Assembly: GCA_031266415.1 (NCBI GenBank)
Contig: JAISBB010000001.1
Location: 124,001 to 188,000 of the forward strand
DNA length: 64,000 nt
Source: Oscillospiraceae bacterium
Lineage (GTDB): Bacteria; Bacillota; Clostridia; Oscillospirales; Ruminococcaceae
Direction: 5' to 3'
Shown here: positions 1 through 8,685 of the stretch, one piece after another
Position numbering within the stretch: the stretch's first letter is position 1
Layout of the letters: every line of letters starts with the position of its first letter
The notes under the pieces: model-generated
The model's input: the letters and a program-made list of their open reading frames with translations, nothing else
Databases searched by the model: none
What the model was told of the DNA's origin: nothing
Position numbers and translations under genes: made by a program

Positions 1-65
1 CAATCATATTTGAAAATATTTTAGCAAATTGCACCGTAAGTTTTATTTAGCTATAATAGATAAGC

Positions 66-107
66 AAAAAAATAAAACGGACATTGTCAAAACACAATAC
101 CCGTTTT
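66..107 (-). terminator. Intrinsic terminator after metK
   Basis: On the minus strand the arms AAAACGG and CCGTTTT (74-80 and 101-107) pair, with a further GTATTGT/ACAATGT pairing inside, and a T-rich run follows. It lies about 40 bases beyond the metK stop codon, so it probably ends the ychF-to-metK transcript. Confidence 0.75.
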
Positions 108-147
108 CAAACTGTATCTCACTTTTCACATAAATACTAATTCTTTT

Positions 148-1350
148 TCAACTGCTACATACAAAATCAAATTTCGATAGAACTAAACTTTGTATCTCTA
201 AAACTTTATCTCGCTTTTCCCACAAAACCCCGATATCTTCCCTGCCAAAATGCCCATAAGCAGCAAGTTTTCTATATATTGGTTTTTTTAAATCTAAAGC
301 TGTAATAATCGCCGAAGGTCTAAAATCAAACAATTCATTTATGACCTCAACAAGTTGGCTATCAGCTAATTTCCCAGTTCCAAATGTATTAACCAACACA
401 GAAACAGGATTGGCAACACCAATTGCATAAGCAAGCTGTAACTCACACTTTTCCGCCAAACCACTTGCAACTATATTCTTCGCCACATAGCGTGCCATAT
501 ATGCAGCTGATCTGTCAACTTTTGTTGGGTCCTTGCCAGAAAATGCACCACCACCATGCCGTGAATAACCACCATATGTATCAACGATAATTTTTCTGCC
601 TGTAAGTCCACTGTCTGCTTGCGGCCCACCAAAAACAAATCGGCCTGTGGGGTTAATATGAAATTTTGTTTTCTCAGACAAAAAACCTGCCGGAATAGCA
701 ACTCTAATTACTTTTTCAATAATATCTTTTTTAATTTGTTTATTTTCAATGTTGGCTTCATGTTGAGAAGAAATCACCACGGTTTCAACTCCAATTGGCT
801 TACCATCCTCATAAAGCACTGTAACTTGCGACTTGCCATCTGGCTTCAAATACGGAATAATTCCTTCTTTTCTTACTTTCGTTAATCTTTTTGTTAAAGC
901 ATGTGCTAACAAAATGGGTAATGGCATTAATTCTGCTGTTTCATTGCATGCAAATCCAAACATCATTCCCTGGTCACCAGCCCCATTGCTACTTCCAATC
1001 CCATCTTCTCGCTGCTCAATTGACTTATCAACACCACCAGAAATATCAACAGATTGTTCCCCAATTGAAGTAATTATTGCACAAGTATCGAATCCAAAAC
1101 CACAAGTGCTTCCATCATACCCAATCAACTTCAACGTGTTTCTCACAATTTTGGGGATATCAACATACTCACGGGTTGTTATCTCCCCCACCACAAAAAC
1201 CGCACCTGTTGTTACCATGGTTTCGCAAGCAACACGCCCATCAGGGTCAACTTCCAAAATCGCATCTAAAATTGCATCAGAAATTTGATCACATATCTTA
1301 TCTGGGTGCCCTTCAGTAACCGATTCAGACGTAAATAGACTCAAATTCAT
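148..1350 (-). CDS. metK: S-adenosylmethionine synthase (methionine adenosyltransferase)
   Basis: Makes S-adenosylmethionine from methionine and ATP in the cytoplasm, supplying the methyltransferases in this window (RsmG, PrmC, TrmH type). The N-terminus has the [11 protein letters not shown] nucleotide-binding motif; [10 protein letters not shown] and [19 protein letters not shown] follow. About 400 residues, full length. The ATG at 1350 is preferred over an upstream TTG at 1371, because family members begin a few residues before [14 protein letters not shown]. It follows the EIIA gene by about 20 bases and is probably the last gene of the ychF-ptsI-EIIBC-EIIA operon, an unusual setting for metK. 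No SAM riboswitch is visible upstream. Confidence 0.97.
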   Translation of the reverse strand: MNLSLFTSESVTEGHPDKICDQISDAILDAILEVDPDGRVACETMVTTGAVFVVGEITTREYVDIPKIVRNTLKLIGYDGSTCGFGFDTCAIITSIGEQSVDISGGVDKSIEQREDGIGSSNGAGDQGMMFGFACNETAELMPLPILLAHALTKRLTKVRKEGIIPYLKPDGKSQVTVLYEDGKPIGVETVVISSQHEANIENKQIKKDIIEKVIRVAIPAGFLSEKTKFHINPTGRFVFGGPQADSGLTGRKIIVDTYGGYSRHGGGAFSGKDPTKVDRSAAYMARYVAKNIVASGLAEKCELQLAYAIGVANPVSVLVNTFGTGKLADSQLVEVINELFDFRPSAIITALDLKKPIYRKLAAYGHFGREDIGVLWEKRDKVLEIQSLVLSKFDFVCSS

Positions 1351-1371
1351 AACTTCTTCACTTTCTGGCAA

Positions 1372-1848
1372 TCACGATATCGTAAACAGCCGATCTAATT
1401 TATTAACGAATATTTTATCTGTTTTACATAGTTTAGCAGATTTGTTCCCCATTAAAATTATTGGCGTGAGAATCTTTTTTTCGCTCTTAATCACTTCCTC
1501 TAAATTCATTTCCGCTATAACATCTCCACACTTAATACATTGTCCTTCCGAAACAAAACATTTTATTGCCGCACTTCCCAAATAAACTGTATCTAACCCC
1601 ATATGCACCATTATGGATATTCTGTCATTAACCTTTATTGTAACGGTATGGCGTGTTTTTGCAACGTGAATCACTTCACCATTTACAGGAGCTACAAAAA
1701 CCCCATCAGATGGTTCAATTGCCAAACCATCTCCAATAATCTTGTCCCGAAAAACTTCATCTTCCAATTCAAAAAGTGGAATTACTCGACCATCTGCGGG
1801 TGCCAAAATTTCAATGGGCGCGCTACTAACAAACCTCATCAAATCCAT
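1372..1848 (-). CDS. PTS glucose-family EIIA component
   Basis: Phosphocarrier that takes phosphate from HPr and passes it to the EIIB domain of the upstream gene. Family hallmarks are visible: the N-terminal APADGRVIPL segment, the accessory histidine in TRHTVTI and the phosphorylated histidine in MVHMGLDTV. About 158 residues, the size of a single-domain EIIA-Glc/Crr protein. The ATG at 1848 follows AGAGGT and overlaps the end of the EIIBC gene, suggesting translational coupling; in-frame ATGs at 1857 and 1839 are alternatives. A separate EIIA after an EIIBC is a split version of the fused EIICBA enzymes. Confidence 0.9.
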   Translation of the reverse strand: MDLMRFVSSAPIEILAPADGRVIPLFELEDEVFRDKIIGDGLAIEPSDGVFVAPVNGEVIHVAKTRHTVTIKVNDRISIMVHMGLDTVYLGSAAIKCFVSEGQCIKCGDVIAEMNLEEVIKSEKKILTPIILMGNKSAKLCKTDKIFVNKLDRLFTIS

Positions 1849-3295
1849 AACCCACATTACCTCTTTCCAACTCATTGGATTTACTGCAAAACATAATCTT
1901 ATCCATTTCCTCAAAAAGATCACTCACGCCCAGTCCAATAATAACTTGAACATAATTACTTCCAATATTGCTCACCCCAAGTGCTCCTATTTTTAAAATC
2001 GCACTCTTATCAACTTTTTTCACGTCGTTAACAACTAACCGCAATCTGGTAACGCAAGAAAACAACTCCTTTATGTTTTCAACCCCACCTAACGCACAAA
2101 TATATTTTTTTGCTAATTCGTGTGTCCGCACACATTTTACTGAATCCCGTAAATTTAAGTTTTTCGGTGCTTGGTTATTCCACCGCGACAAACACGGTTT
2201 TACGCTAAGTTTTAATAATTTGATTGAAGCATAAAATCCCACAAAATAAACGGCAAATAAAATCATACCAACGTAAAAAATGCCCACGCTCCCATAGTTA
2301 ATATTCTTTGAAGCAAACGTCAAATAGTCTAAAAATCCCGCTGAATAACCATATGCCATTCGAATCTTTAAATAAGATGTTACGGCACAAGCTGCACTTG
2401 TAAAAATCACATGCAAACCGTAAAGGAAAGGCGAAATAAAAGCAAACATAAATTCAATTAATTCCGTAACTCCAGTAAATGCTGTCGTTAAAATTGTTGT
2501 AAAAAATGCAAAAGCCCATTTTTTCCGTTCCGTTTTTTCTAAACAAAGGAAAATCGCTAAACCTGCGGCAGGCAACCCAAACATCGTAACTGGGAACATC
2601 CCAGCTGTAAAATAACCTGCATGAGGGTCACCCGCTAAAAATCTTTTTGTTTCACCGAAAGCACCATGATATTGCCCCATTTGGAAGCATACAAAATTAT
2701 TTAGCAAATGGTGCGTTCCTGTTAAAAGAAGTAGTCTGTTTAATCCCCCATATATACCAGCACACACAACACGATTGGCAAACATAAATTTCCATGTCGC
2801 AAGCCCCATTCTGTCTAAATATTGCACAAGCATTCCCACTACAACAGACAAACCCAAACCAACAATAAGAGATAAAAATACAGAGAAACTTTCACCATTT
2901 ATATATAATAACCACGAAGACGGTTTAATTTTATCACATTTATTTTGAACAGTAGCTGCACAAATACCAACAAAAATCCCCAACATAACTTGCAAAAATG
3001 ATGAAGCAGTTAGGCTTGGTGATGTAAACAGAATAACCATAAAAATCAAAATTGCCGATACTCCAGCGTAAGCGGTTTTCTTTTTAGCTAACCCCATTGC
3101 CACACACACTGAAAAAAGAATAGGGATACAATAATATGTATTTGCTCTCCAAGTTGTTTCTATATTTAAAAACGCACTTAAAAAATCACCAAGAACAATG
3201 AATGGCAGCACCATCATTGGAATCACTAATGTTCGCGAAATATTTTGCAAAAAAAGAGAACAATCATTTAGTTTTTTAAAAAGCACATCTTTCAC
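1826..3295 (-). CDS. PTS EIIBC, N-acetylglucosamine/glucose family
   Basis: Membrane permease that imports and phosphorylates a hexose or amino sugar. Residues 1 to about 360 are the multi-pass EIIC domain, with THHLLNNF, FLAGDPHAGYFTAGMFPVT and MFGLPAAGLAIF; these resemble NagE-type (N-acetylglucosamine) transporters slightly more than PtsG. The C-terminal EIIB domain (about 390-470) carries the phosphorylated cysteine in LFSCVTRLRLVV. The GTG start follows AGGAAG. It lies 30 bases after ptsI and overlaps the EIIA gene. Substrate is an inference from the EIIC motifs; glucose or another amino sugar remains possible. No sugar catabolic gene is nearby. Confidence 0.9.
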   Translation of the reverse strand: MKDVLFKKLNDCSLFLQNISRTLVIPMMVLPFIVLGDFLSAFLNIETTWRANTYYCIPILFSVCVAMGLAKKKTAYAGVSAILIFMVILFTSPSLTASSFLQVMLGIFVGICAATVQNKCDKIKPSSWLLYINGESFSVFLSLIVGLGLSVVVGMLVQYLDRMGLATWKFMFANRVVCAGIYGGLNRLLLLTGTHHLLNNFVCFQMGQYHGAFGETKRFLAGDPHAGYFTAGMFPVTMFGLPAAGLAIFLCLEKTERKKWAFAFFTTILTTAFTGVTELIEFMFAFISPFLYGLHVIFTSAACAVTSYLKIRMAYGYSAGFLDYLTFASKNINYGSVGIFYVGMILFAVYFVGFYASIKLLKLSVKPCLSRWNNQAPKNLNLRDSVKCVRTHELAKKYICALGGVENIKELFSCVTRLRLVVNDVKKVDKSAILKIGALGVSNIGSNYVQVIIGLGVSDLFEEMDKIMFCSKSNELERGNVGYGFDEVC

Positions 3296-3325
3296 TATGC
3301 ATTTCCTTCTTCCTGTATTTAGTTC

Positions 3326-5014
3326 TCAAATACTTAAGTTCTCAAAATTTCTTGTTCTGCTAATTCGTTTTAAAATTTCACTGGCTTTCCCTTTTACACC
3401 TTCAATACATTCAGCACTAACAGATAATCCATCTACCCCAAAGTCAATAAATTTCTCTAAAAAATCTGTTCTTTCTGCATAAACACCACATACCTCTACC
3501 GGGATCCCCCTCTCTTTTCCCGCTTTCACAACAATATCAATCATTTTAAACATAACATCAACATCGAAATAATCATCTTCTGTAACTCTGGAATTTCTGT
3601 CAACTGCAAAAGTAAGCTGCATCAAATCATTTGTTCCAATGCTAAAAAAATCAACAACTTTCGCCAATTCCTGTGCCAGCATAACAGCCGCCGGCGTTTC
3701 TATCATAACACCAAGTGGAATATCTTTACTATATGCAATTTTCAAATTATTTAATTCATATTTCAAAGAGTTAAGCATCTCGATTACTTTTAGAACCTCT
3801 GCAACAGAGGTAACCATTGGCAACATTATTTTTAAATTTCCATAAACACTTGCTCGAAGAAGTGCACGCAACTGCAACCTAAGTATCTCGGGAAATCGCA
3901 AACAAAATCTAATTCCGCACTCTTCATATTTTTGATTTTTAAAAAACTGGGCTTTAAAGTAAGTTGGCACTTTACCAGAACCAATATCAAAAGTTCTAAT
4001 AACTACTACATCATCTTCACTGCGCTCCAACAGAAATTTATATATTTCAAACTGTTCATTCTCGTTTGGGGCTTGCTTTTTATCTAAATATAGAAATTCA
4101 CTTCTAACTAATCCGATTCCACTTGCCGCAGCTTTTCTAACTTTTTCAACATCTTGAAGGCAAGAAACATTTCCCATTACCTTAATAAGTTCGGCATTTT
4201 CATTCATTTCTGAATCGAAATTACAAGATGAAATTTTTCTACCCCATCCTTCTATTAATTGCAAATATTCTCTCTTTTTTTCTTCATTTGGAGAAATAAT
4301 TACAACTCCACTGCCACCAACAACAATAACTTCTTGCCCATTATATTTTTCTAATTTTTCTCCAACTCCAACAATACCAACTAATTCTAAAGAACAAGCC
4401 AAAATGGAAACATGTGCAATGCTGCTGCCAGTTTCTGTAATAAACCCGCCAATATTAATTTTTTTAAACATCAACATGTCGGAAATGAAAATTTCACGCG
4501 CACACACAACAACAGGCTTATCATCAACTTCGTTAACCAATGCCTGAAAAAACCTGAAACGAGTTTCTTCATCACACTTCCTTTTTAAATTATGAATCAA
4601 ATTTGAACAAACTTCTTTAATATCACTCGCACGCGCTTTTATATAGTCACTCGCAGTTTCATTTAAAAGTTGTGCAAAATATTCACCGGCTAAAAAAACT
4701 GCATGCTCTACACAATAAGAAAACTCTTTTATTTGATTCTCAACGTAAGCAATAAATTCAATGTCGTTTAAAATTAACCTGTGGACATCTATCATTTCTG
4801 CATAACCCAAGCCGGCTGCATTAACAGTATCTCGATACAGCAGCCTTAATTGTTCATCTGTCTTTTGGTGTGCTTTTTTTAGCCTTACCAATTCACTTTC
4901 TATGTCGGAAGCAAAAACAAAATCTGAACCCAGTTCGTTTTGCTCAAAAAAAACACACTTACCAAACAATATTTTCCGCGATACGCCAATTCCTTGCAGA
5001 AACTTCATGTCCAA
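3326..5014 (-). CDS. ptsI: PTS enzyme I (phosphoenolpyruvate-protein phosphotransferase)
   Basis: First step of the PTS: takes phosphate from phosphoenolpyruvate and passes it to HPr. The phosphorylated histidine should lie in GSSIAHVSILACSLEL; the usual signature is GGxTSHxAIxAR, so several normally fixed residues differ (TS to IA, AR to AC). The C-terminal PEP-binding half is well kept: GIGLVRSEFLYL, QLRALLRASVYGNLKIMLPM, FFSIGTNDLMQLTFAVDR and the active cysteine in VEVCGVYAER. About 562 residues, near normal. The TTG start is 6 bases after AAAGGA; an in-frame ATG lies two codons on. No ptsH (HPr) gene is in the window. Confidence 0.93.
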   Translation of the reverse strand: MDMKFLQGIGVSRKILFGKCVFFEQNELGSDFVFASDIESELVRLKKAHQKTDEQLRLLYRDTVNAAGLGYAEMIDVHRLILNDIEFIAYVENQIKEFSYCVEHAVFLAGEYFAQLLNETASDYIKARASDIKEVCSNLIHNLKRKCDEETRFRFFQALVNEVDDKPVVVCAREIFISDMLMFKKINIGGFITETGSSIAHVSILACSLELVGIVGVGEKLEKYNGQEVIVVGGSGVVIISPNEEKKREYLQLIEGWGRKISSCNFDSEMNENAELIKVMGNVSCLQDVEKVRKAAASGIGLVRSEFLYLDKKQAPNENEQFEIYKFLLERSEDDVVVIRTFDIGSGKVPTYFKAQFFKNQKYEECGIRFCLRFPEILRLQLRALLRASVYGNLKIMLPMVTSVAEVLKVIEMLNSLKYELNNLKIAYSKDIPLGVMIETPAAVMLAQELAKVVDFFSIGTNDLMQLTFAVDRNSRVTEDDYFDVDVMFKMIDIVVKAGKERGIPVEVCGVYAERTDFLEKFIDFGVDGLSVSAECIEGVKGKASEILKRISRTRNFENLSI

Positions 5015-5056
5015 AAATCATCCTTTCGAATGCGCCAAATAACAATCTTGCACACT

Positions 5057-6151
5057 TCACACATTGAATCTAAATAAAACCACATCCCCATCTTGCATAA
5101 TATAATCTTTCCCCTCCAGCTTAATTAATCCTTTTTCCTTTGCTTGCCCCATACCACCGCACGAAATCAAATTTGCATAGCTGACAATTTCCGCTTTAAT
5201 AAACCCTTTCTCCATATCTGTATGAATTTTCCCAGCCGCTTCTTTTGCTGTTACTCCTTTTTTTATGGTCCACGCTCTAACTTCTTGTTTCCCCGCAGTT
5301 AAAAACGAAATTAAACCCAATAATGAATAGCTGATTTTAATTAAAACATCTATCCCCGACTCTTCCCGGTTCAAATCTGCAAAAAAAATCTTTCGTTCAC
5401 TTTCTGAAAACTCTGAGATTTCTTCTTCCAAACGTGCTGAAATCGGAATGGTCACTGTATTTTCGTTTTTTGCAATCAAGCAGACCTCTTTAAACAACTC
5501 GTTATTGTTAATTTCAGTTTTAAAATCTTCTTCCAACAAATTTGCCACATAAACAACAGGTTTTGCAGAAAGCAATGGAATTGTATTTAAAATCTCTTGC
5601 TCTGCTTCGCTAGCAATAAATTCCCTTGCCACATTTCCACTCTCAATAAATTCTTTAATTTTTTCAAGGACTTCTGCTTCTTTTTTATACTTTTTGTCTG
5701 CCTTCAAAGATTTTTCAACTTTTTCAATTCGCCGCTTTAATATTTCTAAATCAGAAAGCATCAATTCAGTTTCAACAACAGCAATATCGTTAGCCGGCCC
5801 AATTCCCCCACTCACATGTATAATATCGTTATTGTAAAAGCACCGAACCACGTGAACAATTACATCTACCTCTCGAATATGCGAAAGAAATTTATTCCCA
5901 AGCCCTTTTCCTTCCGCAGCACCTTCAACTAAGCCTGCAATATCCACAAATTCAATAATTGCCGGTGTTACTTTCTTCGCTTCATACATTTCATTTAAAA
6001 CATCTAAACGTTTGTCTGGCACTGCCACTATACCGATATTGGGCTCAATTGTGCAAAATGGATAGTTTGCAATTTCCGCTTTCATTTTTGTAACAGCACT
6101 AAATAAAGTACTCTTCCCCACATTCGGGAGCCCGACTATCCCTAATTTCAA
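5057..6151 (-). CDS. ychF: Redox-regulated ATPase YchF (OLA1 family)
   Basis: Obg-family P-loop protein that hydrolyses ATP rather than GTP and binds ribosomes. P-loop GLPNVGKSTLF, switch region IEFVDIAGLVEGAAEGKGLG, then a coiled-coil insertion (about 130-170) and a C-terminal TGS domain ending in MQDGDVVLFRFNV. 364 residues is typical. The TTG start is 9 bases after GGAGG. It is the first gene of the leftward operon and has its own promoter at 6219-6248. Its pairing with PTS genes is not a standard arrangement. Confidence 0.97.
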   Translation of the reverse strand: MKLGIVGLPNVGKSTLFSAVTKMKAEIANYPFCTIEPNIGIVAVPDKRLDVLNEMYEAKKVTPAIIEFVDIAGLVEGAAEGKGLGNKFLSHIREVDVIVHVVRCFYNNDIIHVSGGIGPANDIAVVETELMLSDLEILKRRIEKVEKSLKADKKYKKEAEVLEKIKEFIESGNVAREFIASEAEQEILNTIPLLSAKPVVYVANLLEEDFKTEINNNELFKEVCLIAKNENTVTIPISARLEEEISEFSESERKIFFADLNREESGIDVLIKISYSLLGLISFLTAGKQEVRAWTIKKGVTAKEAAGKIHTDMEKGFIKAEIVSYANLISCGGMGQAKEKGLIKLEGKDYIMQDGDVVLFRFNV

Positions 6152-6218
6152 ATTGGCTTACCTCCGTGGCATATTCCAAAATACTACAATAAAAACCATC
6201 GACTTTTACACAGTAACT

Positions 6219-6248
6219 ATTGTAACATAATACATAATTGCAAGTCAA
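6219..6248 (-). promoter_or_regulatory. Sigma-A-type promoter for ychF operon
   Basis: On the minus strand TTGACT (6243-6248), an 18-base spacer and TACAAT (6219-6224) lie about 70 bases upstream of ychF. The 6152-6488 interval between ychF and the PadR gene holds this promoter and the divergent one at 6416; nothing else was recognised in it. Confidence 0.7.
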
Positions 6249-6415
6249 ATCAACACTTTCATTTTGGGCATATTATAGTGCTTATATCCACAACCACAAC
6301 AATAATAAACCACGCAAAAAGCATTTTAATTTTTTCACAAGTAACAAATTTTCTCAATTCTCTCTAACCTCAGTGTATACAGAAAAAGCACGTTAATGAA
6401 TAATTTCAATATACC

Positions 6416-6444
6416 TTGACAGACATAATACCTTGTGTTATTCT
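6416..6444 (+). promoter_or_regulatory. Promoter for padR-HAAS operon
   Basis: TTGACA (6416-6421), a 17-base spacer and TATTCT (6439-6444), about 45 bases before the PadR start. PadR proteins usually repress their own promoter, so an operator is expected here. A small ATAA/TTAT inverted repeat overlaps the spacer and -10 but is too weak to call. Confidence 0.7.
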
Positions 6445-6488
6445 ATTCTTAAATCATAAAGATACATTTGAAGGGGGTGTACTCAAAA

Positions 6489-6818
6489 ATGCGAAAAATG
6501 TCTTCGGATTTGTTGCGCGGACATACAGACACAATTTTACTTAGTGTTCTTGCAAAAGGAGATAATTATGGGTACGCCATCTGTAAAGCAATTGGTGCTA
6601 CAACGCAAGATTTATTTGAATTAAAAGAAGTAACACTTTACTCTTCTTTAAAGCGTCTTCAACAGTTTGGTTATGTTTCATCTTACTGGGGAGATGAATC
6701 TTCTGGCGGGCGCCGGAAGTACTACAAAGTCACAGAGCTTGGACTTAAAGTAAGAGAAACCAACATTGCTGATTGGCAATTTACAAATCAAATCTTATTA
6801 AATCTATTTTCTATTTAA
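6489..6818 (+). CDS. PadR-family transcriptional regulator
   Basis: Small winged-helix regulator. The segments LLRGHTDTILLSVLAKG, YGYAICKAIG, EVTLYSSLKRLQQFGYV and GGRRKYYKVTELG match the PadR winged helix (helix-turn-helix about residues 15-60, wing about 65-85). About 109 residues, the short PadR-s2 type that ends after one C-terminal helix. The ATG at 6489 is 11 bases after AAGGGGG; a TTG at 6468 would place the Shine-Dalgarno inside the gene. It is followed after 16 bases by a HAAS-domain membrane protein, a common two-gene module in Bacillota. The inducer is unknown. Confidence 0.92.
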   Translation: MRKMSSDLLRGHTDTILLSVLAKGDNYGYAICKAIGATTQDLFELKEVTLYSSLKRLQQFGYVSSYWGDESSGGRRKYYKVTELGLKVRETNIADWQFTNQILLNLFSI

Positions 6819-6834
6819 ATAAGGAGGAACTTCT

Positions 6835-7770
6835 ATGCGTAACCAAATCGAGCAAGCACTTTCCAATATTTTCAATGAATACGAAGAAACTCAAGAGTTG
6901 AAAGAATTTAAGGAGGAAATTACGGTAAACCTTATTGAACGAATCAAAGATAAAATAAAAACAGGAATTGAAGAACAGGAAGCAATTCAGCAAGCGTTGT
7001 CACAACTTGGTGACATAACAGAAGCTGCCGACTTAACCAGTCGCCAAACACGAAAAGAGCTAATTTTTAAAAGCTGTGTTACGAAACCAAAAATTAACAA
7101 ATTCCATGCAGTTGGGTACACTTTTGCCGGCTTATCATTCATATTAGGCCTCATAATTGCGGGATATATTTTTTCACAGTATATTTTCTCACAAGGTATA
7201 CAGTTTTGCACAAATACATCCATTCTTTGTTCCTTCCCTTTTCTTGTAATTTCCATTGGAGCTTTTGTTTATTTAGGGCTAACCCAAGAAACTACATCCC
7301 ACTACCCCATGAGTAAAAAACGCAGCTTTCTTTATGCAATATCAGCCAGTTTATTCATGTTAGGACTGTTACTTGCTTCCTCGTTTATGTTGCCAAGCCT
7401 TTGGCACCGAGGAACAATTAAAACATTCTTTTTTCCATATGCCAACTTCACATTTAATAGAATCTTCACAGTAGACATTGTCCGTGCCTTGGGAATATCC
7501 ATCCCATTTATGCTTCCAGCATTGGGAATATTTACTTTCTTAATTTTAACCGAAAAAAGCAGAATCAAACCGTGGCTGCAAAAAGCAATTGAAAAACAAT
7601 GTCATATTTACGATGAAAAATTCGAATTGCTGTGTGGTGCAATTTGGATGTGTGTTATTGGATTTGCTGGAATAATCTGGCTTTTGTGTTCCTGGGCTTG
7701 GGCATTAACTATTATTCCATTCGGCGTTACTGCGCAACTTTTGCTTTTGTATTTTTTCGCAGAAAAGTAA
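6835..7770 (+). CDS. HAAS-domain (permease prefix) membrane protein
   Basis: The N-terminal 70 residues are a helical HAAS/DUF1700-like domain (NLIERIKDKI, EEQEAIQQALSQLGD), and the rest is about six hydrophobic segments (roughly 88-110, 125-145, 160-180, 215-240, 265-285, 288-306). AAGGAGG precedes the ATG. Such proteins usually sit right after a PadR regulator and are thought to act with it in envelope or transport stress responses; the molecular role is not known. The short spacing to the PadR gene says they are co-transcribed. Confidence 0.85.
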   Translation: MRNQIEQALSNIFNEYEETQELKEFKEEITVNLIERIKDKIKTGIEEQEAIQQALSQLGDITEAADLTSRQTRKELIFKSCVTKPKINKFHAVGYTFAGLSFILGLIIAGYIFSQYIFSQGIQFCTNTSILCSFPFLVISIGAFVYLGLTQETTSHYPMSKKRSFLYAISASLFMLGLLLASSFMLPSLWHRGTIKTFFFPYANFTFNRIFTVDIVRALGISIPFMLPALGIFTFLILTEKSRIKPWLQKAIEKQCHIYDEKFELLCGAIWMCVIGFAGIIWLLCSWAWALTIIPFGVTAQLLLLYFFAEK

Positions 7771-7780
7771 AAATGATAAC

Positions 7781-7810
7781 TTGACAAACAACAAACAAAA
7801 ATGCTAGAAT
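7781..7810 (+). promoter_or_regulatory. Promoter for rpmB and tRNA genes
   Basis: Consensus TTGACA (7781-7786), an 18-base spacer and TAGAAT (7805-7810), 45 bases before rpmB. With no terminator visible until 8374, it probably drives rpmB and the three tRNA genes together. Confidence 0.8.
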
Positions 7811-7854
7811 TTACGGGCTGATGTAGGTTTGCGCAACGTGGGGAGGTGTTTGTT

Positions 7855-8058
7855 GTGGCTCAGTGCGAAATGTGCGAAAAAAAAATGAACGTAGCAAAAA
7901 AACATGTGTATAGAAGCTCATATGTAACAAAACGTTCACTGAGAAAACAGTACCCAAATGTACAAAGAGTCCGCGTAATGATTGGGAATGTAACTAAGCG
8001 CATGCATTTGTGCACGCGGTGTATGAAAACACAAAAATTACAAAATCCACCTTGCTAA
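7855..8058 (+). CDS. rpmB: Ribosomal protein bL28, zinc-binding form
   Basis: Large-subunit ribosomal protein. Two CxxC pairs (CEMC at the start, CTRC near the end) mark the zinc-binding form; YPNVQRVRVMIGNVTKRMHL is the conserved core. The GTG at 7855 is 8 bases after GGGGAGG and gives about 67 residues starting MAQCEMC, as in the family. It is directly followed by tRNA-Gln, tRNA-Pro and tRNA-Arg. Confidence 0.92.
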   Translation: MAQCEMCEKKMNVAKKHVYRSSYVTKRSLRKQYPNVQRVRVMIGNVTKRMHLCTRCMKTQKLQNPPC

Positions 8059-8088
8059 TCGCATGTTTTTACATTTAAAAAAATCTGG

Positions 8089-8162
8089 TGCCTGATGGTG
8101 TAACGGTAGCACAACAGATTCTGGCTCTGTTTGTCTGGGTTCGAATCCTAGCCAGGCAGCCA
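8089..8162 (+). tRNA. tRNA-Gln (anticodon CTG)
   Basis: Cloverleaf folds with acceptor TGCCTGA/CCAGGCA (one A-C mismatch at the last pair), anticodon stem ACAGA/TCTGT around loop TTCTGGC, T-arm TTCGAAT, discriminator G and an encoded CCA. A tRNA-Gln (TTG) is at 12366-12441. Confidence 0.93.
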
Positions 8163-8189
8163 ATGTTCGGCACAAAGCGCCTAGATCGG

Positions 8190-8266
8190 CGGGGTATGGC
8201 ACAGTTTGGTAGTGCGCTTGGTTCGGGACCAAGAGGCCGGGGGTTCAAGTCCCTCTACTCCGACCA
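8190..8266 (+). tRNA. tRNA-Pro (anticodon CGG)
   Basis: Acceptor CGGGGTA/TACTCCG, D-loop with TTTGGTAG, anticodon loop TTCGGGA, T-loop TTCAAGT, encoded CCA. A CGG-reading tRNA-Pro would handle the rare CCG codon, so another tRNA-Pro must be elsewhere. Confidence 0.95.
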
Positions 8267-8275
8267 GTGTTTTGT

Positions 8276-8352
8276 GCGCCGCTAGCTCAGCTGGATAGAG
8301 TGTTTGGCTACGAACCAAAAGGTCGGGAGTTCGAATCTCTCGCGGCGCGCCA
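8276..8352 (+). tRNA. tRNA-Arg (anticodon ACG)
   Basis: Acceptor GCGCCGC/GCGGCGC fully paired, anticodon loop CTACGAA, T-loop TTCGAAT, encoded CCA. The first anticodon base is presumably edited to inosine by TadA, which is not in this window. Confidence 0.95.
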
Positions 8353-8373
8353 GCTAACACGGGTCAAAAACTC

Positions 8374-8407
8374 AAGACCACGCCTTTTAGGCGTGGTCTT
8401 AAATTTT
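8374..8407 (+). terminator. Terminator after rpmB-tRNA unit
   Basis: An 11-base perfect stem (AAGACCACGCC and GGCGTGGTCTT) with a five-base loop, 8374-8400, followed by AAATTTTG. The T-run is short but the stem is strong. Confidence 0.75.
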
Positions 8408-8590
8408 GTGCAGCTGCAAATTGATTACTTGATCGCTTCCATTTAAATGGATTTCGCAACTTTTAGGAACACCTATCTCAAATATTTTATAAACTTTTTT
8501 CTGCAGAGTAACATCGTTCTTTAAGTTTTTAATCTCGGACAACTGTAAAAAAATACTTCAATCTGAACCAAAATGAAAGTCTTGATACTT
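8399..8590 (-). pseudogene. Possible decayed gene fragment between tRNA-Arg and glyA
   Basis: On the minus strand a frame of about 63 codons runs with a single internal TGA, ending in IHLNGSDQVINLQLHKI. No Shine-Dalgarno or promoter serves it and its stop lies in the tRNA terminator stem. The wording looks protein-like, but no family is recognised, and chance cannot be excluded. This is the only other content seen in the 8353-8685 gap apart from the terminator and the glyA promoter. Confidence 0.2.
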
Positions 8591-8628
8591 CTACTTAAGG
8601 GAACACCAAACACAACAAATTTGTTATA

Positions 8629-8657
8629 TTGACAAGCAAAAAAGCCTATGCTACCAT
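8629..8657 (+). promoter_or_regulatory. Promoter for glyA
   Basis: TTGACA (8629-8634), a 17-base spacer and TACCAT (8652-8657). It overlaps an upstream in-frame TTG at 8629, which rules that codon out as the glyA start. Confidence 0.75.
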
Positions 8658-8685
8658 TGTGGATGTGGGAAAGGAGTGGTTCATT

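Noticed and set aside
29-57. TTGCAC-17-TATAAT on the plus strand at the left edge
   Set aside because: It looks like a promoter but points into the metK terminator and antisense of metK, with no plus-strand gene. It may be chance in A+T-rich DNA.
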